Shown: positions 1 to 4,439 of the stretch, one piece after another | Position numbering within the stretch: position 1 is the first letter of the stretch | How the letters are laid out: the number at the start of each line of letters is the position of its first letter | DNA from: an uncultured Chromatiaceae bacterium | GTDB taxonomy: Bacteria > Pseudomonadota > Gammaproteobacteria > Enterobacterales > Alteromonadaceae | Assembly (NCBI GenBank): GCA_946481195.1 | Contig: CAMLNG010000286.1 | Location: forward strand, 1 to 5,278 | Direction of reading: 5' to 3' | DNA: 5,278 bases | Position numbers and translations under genes: made by a program | The notes under the pieces: model-generated | The model's database searches: none | What the model saw: the letters and a program-made list of their open reading frames with translations, nothing else | Told to the model about the DNA's origin: nothing

Positions 1-815
1 ACAATGTGTTGCATGGGCAATATGATTTTTTGCGTCATCCAACGCTGAATTCTCAGCGCTTTGAATGGGACATTGTCTGCGACGCCAAATCCTGGCAACG
101 CACCCACAATTTTGAGCATCACACTTACACCAATATTATTGGTGAGGACCGCGACTTCGGTTATGGCCTGTTGCGACTGTCAGACGACTTGCGCTGGCGG
201 GTGCAAAACAGCTGGCAGCTATTAACGTACCTGCTGCTGAGCACCTTGTTTCAATGGGGGATCGCCTATCATGAACTGGCCGCGCAACGGGTGTTTTTTG
301 GCAGAAAAAAAGCCGGTCGTTTTAGCCAGATCAGTGACCAGCAGCTGAAAAAAGCCTTTTTCACCAAAGCCCGCCGCCAGCTGGCCAAAGATTATCTGAT
401 TTATCCGTTAATATGCTGGCCAGTCGCGATACCTGTGTTCATTGGTAACTTTGCGGCTAATTTGCTGCGTAACTGGTGGACTTCAACGGTGATTTTTTGC
501 GGTCATTTCACCGAGCAGGCCCAAGTGTTTCAGCCAGAGCAATGTCAAAACGAAAGCCGTGGCCATTGGTACTACCGGCAGATTTTGGGTTCTTCCAATT
601 TTAGCGGCCCGCGCTGGTTACATATTCTGACCGGCCACCTGAGTTGTCAGATTGAACACCATCTGTTTCCGGACCTGCCGGCATGGCGTTACCCGGTGCT
701 GTCGGCCAAAGTTCAGCAAATTGCCGATAAATACGGTATTGCCTACAACACAGGTTCATTCTTCCGGCAGTATCTGACCGTACTGCAGCGGATTTGGCGG
801 TATTCCTGGCCTTAA
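1..815 (+). CDS. Membrane fatty acid desaturase, 5'-truncated by window edge
   Basis: This is a di-iron membrane desaturase of the DesA/acyl-lipid or acyl-CoA desaturase type, which puts a double bond into a fatty acyl chain at the inner membrane. The first complete codon is at base 3 and the frame is open to the left edge, so the true start lies upstream; the GTG at 6 is internal. Histidine box 1 is cut: the protein begins N-V-L-H-G, and bases 1-2 (AC) would complete a His codon, giving HNVLH. Box 2 is HNFEHH (bases 105-122) and box 3 is QIEHH (648-662), the form with Gln also seen in front-end desaturases. Between them lie two hydrophobic stretches, near bases 216-275 and 396-470. The motif GEDRDFGYG after box 2 fits the family. 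Substrate and double-bond position cannot be read from sequence. The stop is TAA at 813-815. No convincing terminator follows, and the next gene starts 66 bases on. Confidence 0.9.
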   Translation, partial: NVLHGQYDFLRHPTLNSQRFEWDIVCDAKSWQRTHNFEHHTYTNIIGEDRDFGYGLLRLSDDLRWRVQNSWQLLTYLLLSTLFQWGIAYHELAAQRVFFGRKKAGRFSQISDQQLKKAFFTKARRQLAKDYLIYPLICWPVAIPVFIGNFAANLLRNWWTSTVIFCGHFTEQAQVFQPEQCQNESRGHWYYRQILGSSNFSGPRWLHILTGHLSCQIEHHLFPDLPAWRYPVLSAKVQQIADKYGIAYNTGSFFRQYLTVLQRIWRYSWP

Positions 816-881
816 GCCGTTGCTTTCTGGATTTGAATTCGTCAGTGTAGTTCGGGAATTGTTTGCGACAGGACACCGAAT

Positions 882-1265
882 ATGAGTACCTCAACCTTAA
901 CCGGACTACGCCAGATTGCTTATGTTGTTGCTGATGTACCACAGGCTGTCGGGTTCTTCCAGCAACTAGGCTTACCTTTATTGTTTCAGCCAGCGCCTCA
1001 GCTGGCATTTATGGCGCTGGGGGACATCCGGTTAATGCTGACGCAGCCACAAGGCGCCGGGTTATGCGGACAAAACTCGGTGTTATATCTGCAGTGTCAG
1101 CAGATTGAGCAGCAGTACCAACGCTTGTTGGATATGGGGGGCAGCGGCGAGCGGCCACCACAATGTGTGGCACCTATGCCGGATCATGATTTATGGCTGG
1201 CGTTTTTCCGTGATCCGGAAGGAAATCTGTTAGCGTTGCTCGAAGAAAAACTGACGAAAATTTGA
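882..1265 (+). CDS. VOC-fold (glyoxalase/bleomycin-resistance-like) protein
   Basis: This is a 127-residue single-domain protein of the vicinal oxygen chelate superfamily, probably cytosolic. It has the two beta-alpha-beta-beta-beta halves: IAYVVADVPQAVGFFQQLGL (12-31) is the classic first strand and helix, and FFRDPEGNLLALLEE (108-122) is the classic last strands with the DPxGN turn. When I align it by eye with E. coli glyoxalase I, the four metal-ligand positions carry other residues (Gln11 for the first His, Ala118 for the last Glu, and non-ligands at the two middle sites). A GloA-type metal lactoylglutathione lyase therefore looks unlikely. The DxxWLAFFRDPEGN segment resembles a common uncharacterised VOC subfamily. 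The ATG at 882 follows AGGA at 870-873 at good spacing. The gene sits between unrelated-looking genes on the same strand; its substrate is unknown. Confidence 0.85.
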   Translation: MSTSTLTGLRQIAYVVADVPQAVGFFQQLGLPLLFQPAPQLAFMALGDIRLMLTQPQGAGLCGQNSVLYLQCQQIEQQYQRLLDMGGSGERPPQCVAPMPDHDLWLAFFRDPEGNLLALLEEKLTKI

Positions 1266-1291
1266 TATTTTCCAACGCCATGAAGATCTGG

Positions 1292-1321
1292 TTGCCAAGC
1301 CGGAGTCTGACTGAGTACACT
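1292..1321 (+). promoter_or_regulatory. Candidate sigma70 promoter for the lipocalin-like gene
   Basis: TTGCCA (1292-1297, five of six matches to the -35 consensus) is followed after 18 bases by TACACT (1316-1321, four of six to the -10). Transcription would start near 1328, leaving a leader of about 35 bases that includes the GAGG at 1353-1356. The perfect TATAAT at 1344-1349 fits worse: it has no -35 box, and its transcript would exclude that ribosome binding site. This is a prediction from base matches only. Confidence 0.3.
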
Positions 1322-1352
1322 CGGGATCTAATAACAAAAACAATATAATTCT

Positions 1353-1356
1353 GAGG
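1353..1356 (+). promoter_or_regulatory. Ribosome binding site deciding a TTG start
   Basis: GAGG lies six bases before the TTG at 1363. There is no in-frame ATG near the N-terminus; the first is about 60 codons in, beyond the signal-like segment. This site is the main reason to accept TTG as the start codon of the lipocalin-like gene. Confidence 0.6.
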
Positions 1357-1362
1357 CTTAGC

Positions 1363-1809
1363 TTGAGAAACTTATACTCCGGTTTTTTACTGGGATTGCT
1401 GCTGATTAGCTCCAGTTTGTTTTATGGCTTGGCTTTGACCAATTCTGAGCGCAAGTTTCAACAGGACAGTTCAGTGCTGGACGGCACCTGGCGTCTGGTC
1501 GCGGTCCGCCAGTTTGATGACAGTGGTAAGGCACTGCCAATGTCGGCACCAGTCCAGGCGCTTGAAACGCTGAAAATTGTCGCCAACCGGCATTTTAGCC
1601 GGATTAACACCACTTCAGACGGCCGTATTGTCAGTACCAGTGCAGGACTGATTGAGCTGACTTCAGATTTGTACCACGAATACAACGGCTTTAAACCGGA
1701 TCAGGCACACCGGTTGGCTTATCAATGGCGTCTGGCTGATGGCCGGCTGACACAACGTCGCACTGAACAAGGCCGCGTGACGGAAGAAATCTGGCAACTT
1801 GTTGATTAA
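1363..1809 (+). CDS. Lipocalin-like exported protein
   Basis: This 148-residue protein starts at TTG. Its N-terminus is a signal peptide or signal anchor: Arg2, a hydrophobic core at residues 4-25, and a possible cleavage site after GLA (22-24). The mature part begins near LDGTWRLVAV (39-48), the GTW-type opening of small lipocalin-like beta-barrel proteins. A strand (TLKIVANRHFSRI) and an SAGLIEL...LYHEYNGF segment follow, resembling the gly-rich strand and Y-x-E motif of the uncharacterised lipocalin-like families. Such proteins may bind small hydrophobic molecules in the periplasm, but no ligand can be assigned. There is no lipobox Cys and no cysteine anywhere in the protein. It stands 97 bases after the VOC gene and probably has its own promoter. 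The family call rests on motif resemblance only. Confidence 0.7.
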   Translation: MRNLYSGFLLGLLLISSSLFYGLALTNSERKFQQDSSVLDGTWRLVAVRQFDDSGKALPMSAPVQALETLKIVANRHFSRINTTSDGRIVSTSAGLIELTSDLYHEYNGFKPDQAHRLAYQWRLADGRLTQRRTEQGRVTEEIWQLVD

Positions 1810-1956
1810 ATTATCAATACATCTGGTTTGATTTATTCGACGTTGCGTGAAATACGCCCCTCTGTAAATTATTTTGTGCAGAAGCTTTGCCCAGCCGCCA
1901 AGAACGCTGAAATGCACTAAGCTTGCTCAGAACAAAGCAAGTCGACGGGGCATCCT

Positions 1957-2805
1957 ATGAAATCCACCAGTTTTCTGTGCTTATTTTCACTTTTGCTGTT
2001 TATATCCGCCTGTGGTCCAAATACACCAGCGCCTGCCAGTTCGGCGCAATCTGCAGCAACACCTGCAGCGGCTGCCGCAGTCGCAGCACCCGCTAAACCA
2101 ACTATCACATGTCAGCTGAAACTCGGCTTTGAAGCCTGGGAACCCTATCAGTACACGTCTCTGGACAATAAACCCGCCGGGCTCGATATAGAGTTAGTCC
2201 AGGCGATTGCCGGAGAAATGGGCTGCGATATTGCGGCGCAACAAGGAACCTGGATGGATCTGGTCGGTGCGCTGAAAAGCGGCACTGTAGATTTGTTGCT
2301 GGGGGCGTCTGTGACGCCGGCCCGGCAGGAATATGCCTATTTTTCTGACCCATATCGTCAGGAACAGTTTGTGTTATTCGTGCGCTCAGACGATGTTGCT
2401 GGTTATCCGCAAAATACTTTGGCGGATTTTGTCGGCAGCGGCAAAAAAGTCGGCATCATTAGTGAATATTACTATGGAGCTGAATTTGCAGAGCTATTTA
2501 AGCAGGAAACGTTAAAGCCGCAGTTTGTTGAAGCCTCGCTTGGCGAATTAAATCTGGCCCGTCTGCTGGACGAGGATATTGACGGCATGTTGGAAGACAG
2601 TTTTGTCGGGCATGCCATGCTGCGCCGCAAAGGATTGGATAAACAAATCGGCGCGCATTCGATTTCAATGGGCAATACCGATGTGTTTGTGATGTTCAGC
2701 AAAGCCACTGTTAAACCAGAGCAGGTGAATGCGTTTAATCAGGCGCTGGCGACCATCAAAGCGGATGGCAGATACAACGCAATACTGCAACGCTATATCC
2801 ATTAG
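1957..2805 (+). CDS. Family 3 solute-binding lipoprotein, amino-acid type, orphan
   Basis: This 282-residue lipoprotein carries a periplasmic binding-protein domain of SBP family 3 (polar amino acids and relatives). Residues 1-18 are a signal peptide ending in the lipobox ISAC, with Cys19 the lipidation site. Gly at +2 is not an inner-membrane retention Asp, so outer-membrane sorting is possible. Residues 21-48 form an Ala/Pro/Ser linker. The binding domain runs from about 50 to 282: the family signature GLDIE is at 75-79, the TPAR segment (120-123) supplies the Arg that usually grips an alpha-carboxylate, and DIDGMLED (207-214) carries the Asp that usually binds the amine. Cys52 and Cys90 could pair in the periplasm. 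No permease or ATPase gene is adjacent, so it may feed a distant transporter or act as a sensor. The ATG follows a weak GGGG Shine-Dalgarno at 1947-1950. It converges with mutH. Confidence 0.87.
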   Translation: MKSTSFLCLFSLLLFISACGPNTPAPASSAQSAATPAAAAAVAAPAKPTITCQLKLGFEAWEPYQYTSLDNKPAGLDIELVQAIAGEMGCDIAAQQGTWMDLVGALKSGTVDLLLGASVTPARQEYAYFSDPYRQEQFVLFVRSDDVAGYPQNTLADFVGSGKKVGIISEYYYGAEFAELFKQETLKPQFVEASLGELNLARLLDEDIDGMLEDSFVGHAMLRRKGLDKQIGAHSISMGNTDVFVMFSKATVKPEQVNAFNQALATIKADGRYNAILQRYIH

Positions 2806-2831
2806 AGCCGCATGGATTGCAGCTTGGGCTC
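2805..2831 (+). other. Weak stem between convergent genes
   Basis: GAGCC at 2805-2809 can pair with GGCTC at 2827-2831 around a 17-base loop, in the 44-base gap between the binding-protein stop and the mutH stop. It is symmetric for both transcripts but has no T-tract on either side, so a role as a bidirectional terminator is only a possibility. Confidence 0.2.
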
Positions 2832-2849
2832 GATACAGGCAATGGTGTT

Positions 2850-3527
2850 CTAGCAACTTTGCTGCAGGATTTGACTGGTAAAGCTGGTTTTCAGGTAAAA
2901 GCCGCGCGGCAAAGCCTGCACAGGTTCGCCGCCGGCGCCAATCGCAGTGGTCAGTGCCTGACTGTTGGCGCCTTTGGGCCTCAGCTGCAGCGCTTTGCCA
3001 TGGCTACCTTTAATCTGGGCCAGGCCACCCAGCGCCAATAAATCCATCAGTTCTTCCCAATCCTGGCGCAACAGTTGTTGCTGTTCGGCACTGGGTCGCC
3101 ATAAAAAGGCCCGGCCTATCATACGGTCTGCCAGTGGAATACCACGTTCTGCCAGGACTGGCACCCAAAGTACATGCAGCAGTTTGCGACAGACCCAGGA
3201 ATCCTCCCAGTGCTGTAAGGTGGCTCCTGTCATCGGTGCGACACACACATAGGTACTTTCCAGCGGTTTGCCGTGCCTGTCGACCGGTATGGTTTTTAAT
3301 TCGACGCCAAGATGAGGGAAATCCGGCTCAGCCTTGGAGCCGGCGCTGGCGCCTAATGCCAGCTCTAACAACTGGCCAACGGTGCCCTTATCTTTTTGTA
3401 AATCCGGGGGCAGTTGTTGATTCAGTTCGACAGCCAGTTCGACCAGTGTTAAGCCGGCCAGTTGGCGGGCACGTTGCAACAATTCGGTGGTGGAGTCAGG
3501 AGAAGCCGGTCGCATAATACAGTCCAT
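2850..3527 (-). CDS. mutH: DNA mismatch repair endonuclease MutH
   Basis: MutH is the strand-discrimination nuclease of methyl-directed mismatch repair. When activated by MutS and MutL it nicks the unmethylated strand at hemimethylated GATC. The 225 residues compare with 229 in E. coli. The catalytic set is intact: Glu55, Asp69 and the E-x-K pair Glu76/Lys78, inside the conserved stretch GASAGSK...[15 protein letters not shown] (59-83). Other family landmarks are YVCVAPMTG (92-100), the [12 protein letters not shown] block and the C-terminal [13 protein letters not shown]. The start at 3527 (ATG) has only a weak GAG-type Shine-Dalgarno; an ATG four codons later (3515) is an alternative. It is transcribed away from rppH, from a 364-base divergent region with DnaA boxes, the nearest being 66 bases upstream of the start. 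A functional MutH implies Dam methylation in the host. Confidence 0.97.
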   Translation of the reverse strand: MDCIMRPASPDSTTELLQRARQLAGLTLVELAVELNQQLPPDLQKDKGTVGQLLELALGASAGSKAEPDFPHLGVELKTIPVDRHGKPLESTYVCVAPMTGATLQHWEDSWVCRKLLHVLWVPVLAERGIPLADRMIGRAFLWRPSAEQQQLLRQDWEELMDLLALGGLAQIKGSHGKALQLRPKGANSQALTTAIGAGGEPVQALPRGFYLKTSFTSQILQQSC

Positions 3528-3592
3528 CTATCACTCTGAGTACACTAACATTTTTTGCCTGAACTTTCTGGCGAATTAATCAGCAACCCAAC

Positions 3593-3601
3593 TTATGCAC
3601 A
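3593..3601 (+). promoter_or_regulatory. DnaA box, perfect (TTATGCACA)
   Basis: This is an exact match to TTATNCACA. It is the box nearest to mutH, 66 bases upstream of its start codon, and is separated from the other boxes by the AT-rich block. The 10 bases TATGCACAGT (3594-3603) recur at 3724 and 3736. Confidence 0.7.
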
Positions 3602-3635
3602 GTACGGGACTTGGTTTTTGACTGGGAAAAGCGTT

Positions 3636-3690
3636 CTAAATGCATGAAATTAAATAAATATTTCCATTGTTGTTGTTTTATTTATTTTGT
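3636..3690. other. AT-rich block inside the DnaA-box region
   Basis: This stretch is made almost entirely of A and T, with an 8-base inverted repeat, TAAATAAA (3651-3658) and TTTATTTA (3677-3684). It lies between the outer perfect DnaA box and the inner box cluster. It could be a bending-protein site, part of the divergent promoters, or easily melted DNA. No exact IHF consensus is present. Confidence 0.4.
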
Positions 3691-3722
3691 CGGCGCTGAG
3701 TTATTCAGGGATAAAAACAAGG

Positions 3723-3745
3723 ATATGCACAGTTATATGCACAGT
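3723..3745 (+). repeat. Tandem 12-base direct repeat carrying two DnaA-like boxes
   Basis: ATATGCACAGT occurs at 3723-3733 and again at 3735-3745, a 12-base period. Each copy contains ATATGCACA (3723-3731 and 3735-3743), one mismatch from the DnaA consensus at its first base. Spacing just over one helical turn would put two bound DnaA protomers on nearly the same face in the same orientation. Confidence 0.65.
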
Positions 3746-3748
3746 CGC

Positions 3749-3757
3749 TGTGTAAAA
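3749..3757 (-). promoter_or_regulatory. DnaA box, one mismatch, reverse orientation
   Basis: The minus strand reads TTTTACACA, one base from TTATNCACA. It faces the forward box at 3735-3743 across five bases, giving the opposed close pair expected in a DARS core. It also overlaps the inverted repeat CTGTG-N8-CACAG (3748-3765). Confidence 0.5.
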
Positions 3758-3789
3758 GTGCACAGGCAGATACTGTATAAATGCTAAGT

Positions 3790-3798
3790 TGTGGATAA
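3790..3798 (-). promoter_or_regulatory. DnaA box, perfect (TTATCCACA on minus strand)
   Basis: The plus strand reads TGTGGATAA, so the minus strand is TTATCCACA, the high-affinity form found at E. coli oriC. It lies 93 bases before the rppH start and points toward the other boxes. Confidence 0.75.
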
Positions 3799-3881
3799 CT
3801 TGGGGGTGGTTTCGGATAAATTCAGTTTGCTGTCCCTGCGACTTTGTGAAAGAATCAATCCAACGCAGTTGTAAACAAGCC

Positions 3882-3886
3882 AGAGG
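3882..3886 (+). promoter_or_regulatory. Ribosome binding site deciding the GTG start of rppH
   Basis: AGAGG lies five bases before the GTG at 3892. The resulting N-terminus (M-I-D-x-x-G) matches E. coli RppH exactly in position, so the GTG is the start. Confidence 0.8.
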
Positions 3887-3891
3887 TTTGT

Positions 3892-4392
3892 GTGATCGAT
3901 GCCGAAGGCTTTCGGGCCAACGTCGGTATAGTGATTTGTAATCACCAGGGACAGGTGTTTTGGGCTCGCAGATACGGACAACATTCATGGCAGTATCCAC
4001 AAGGTGGCATTGATGACGGTGAAACACCTGAACAAGCCATGTACCGAGAGTTGAATGAAGAAGTTGGATTGACCGCAGCAGATGTAGAAATAGTCGCAAC
4101 AACCAAACACTGGTTGCGTTATAAACTACCAAAACGGTTAATTCGACGGGATTCAAATCCGGTATGTATCGGACAAAAACAAAAATGGTTTTTGCTCCGG
4201 TTAACCTGCAGGGATGAAGATGTCAATCTGCTGAAAACTACGCATCCTGAATTTGATGACTGGCGTTGGGTCAGTTATTGGTACCCGGTGCGGCAGGTTG
4301 TGGCTTTTAAGCGGGAAGTGTACCGCAAAGTCATGAAAGAATTTGCCCCAATCGCTTTACCTTTTGTTCGACGGGAAATTAAAAAGAAATAA
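3892..4392 (+). CDS. rppH: RNA pyrophosphohydrolase RppH
   Basis: RppH is a cytosolic Nudix hydrolase that trims the 5' triphosphate (or diphosphate) end of mRNA to a monophosphate and so opens it to RNase E-dependent decay. The Nudix box is complete at residues 38-60 (G38, E44, R52-E53-L54, E56-E57, G59), with the metal-binding glutamates 53, 56 and 57 at the same numbers as in E. coli. [13 protein letters not shown] (27-39) and [23 protein letters not shown] and [14 protein letters not shown] are long near-identical blocks. The protein is 166 residues against 176 in E. coli; the difference is in the variable basic tail, here RREIKKK. It starts at GTG with a good Shine-Dalgarno. It is divergent from mutH and lies 47 bases before ptsP, with a terminator hairpin in the gap. 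Confidence 0.97.
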   Translation: MIDAEGFRANVGIVICNHQGQVFWARRYGQHSWQYPQGGIDDGETPEQAMYRELNEEVGLTAADVEIVATTKHWLRYKLPKRLIRRDSNPVCIGQKQKWFLLRLTCRDEDVNLLKTTHPEFDDWRWVSYWYPVRQVVAFKREVYRKVMKEFAPIALPFVRREIKKK

Positions 4393-4396
4393 ACTG

Positions 4397-4424
4397 ATGC
4401 CGGCCGCTGGCTGGCATTTGTTTT
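4397..4424 (+). terminator. Intrinsic terminator between rppH and ptsP
   Basis: ATGCCGGCC (4397-4405) pairs with GGCTGGCAT (4409-4417), a 9-base stem with one G-T wobble and a 3-base loop. It is followed by TTGTTTT (4418-4424). It begins five bases after the rppH stop and ends just before the ptsP Shine-Dalgarno. It would end or attenuate rppH transcripts, so ptsP may depend on read-through or on its own promoter. Confidence 0.75.
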
Positions 4425-4439
4425 GATGTGAGGTCGGAA

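Larger units (their letters stand above)
3528..3891. promoter_or_regulatory. mutH-rppH divergent region with DnaA-box cluster (DARS2-like)
   Basis: This gene-free stretch separates mutH and rppH, and must hold both promoters, although I see no clear -35/-10 pair on either strand. It contains two perfect DnaA boxes (TTATNCACA) at 3593-3601 (+) and 3790-3798 (-), and three one-mismatch boxes at 3723-3731 (+), 3735-3743 (+) and 3749-3757 (-). An AT-rich block fills much of 3636-3690. In E. coli the DnaA-reactivating sequence DARS2, which promotes ADP release from DnaA and raises ATP-DnaA before initiation, lies beside mutH, and its core has closely set boxes in opposing orientation. Shared synteny, size and box density suggest the equivalent site here. 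I could not place convincing IHF or Fis sites. The alternative is DnaA-controlled transcription of mutH or rppH. Confidence 0.65.

Noticed and set aside
601..1008. Long minus-strand open frame across the desaturase and VOC genes
   Set aside because: It crosses two well-supported genes, has low-complexity Arg/Gln-rich composition and shows no recognisable domain; it is a shadow frame.
1812..1840. Terminator after the lipocalin-like gene (ATCAA/TTGAT stem then TTATT)
   Set aside because: The stem is only five mostly A-T pairs with a large loop and is too weak to support a call.
1920..1942. Hairpin GCTTGCT/AGCAAGT upstream of the binding-protein gene
   Set aside because: The stem is short with a wobble end pair, there is no T-tract, and it shows no match to a known riboswitch; it is probably incidental.
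1311..3546. Shared 11-mer CTGAGTACACT at 1311-1321 and 3536-3546
   Set aside because: A few 11-base matches are expected by chance in a window of this size, and the contexts differ.
3557..3572. 16-base imperfect palindrome GCC-T-GAA-CT-TTC-T-GGC upstream of mutH
   Set aside because: The T run lies on the wrong side for a terminator in either direction, and no known operator matches it.
3748..3765. LexA (SOS) box
   Set aside because: CTGT and ACAG are separated by 10 bases instead of the 8 in the E. coli consensus, so it does not fit.
3528..3891. The DnaA-box cluster plus AT-rich block as the chromosomal origin oriC
   Set aside because: No dnaA, dnaN, mnmG or mioC-type neighbours are present, the AT-rich block lacks repeated 13-mers, and the mutH-rppH address matches the known DARS2 location instead.
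3701..4156. Minus-strand open frame across the DnaA-box region and the rppH 5' half
   Set aside because: It lies antisense to conserved rppH sequence and to the DnaA boxes and has no recognisable domain.
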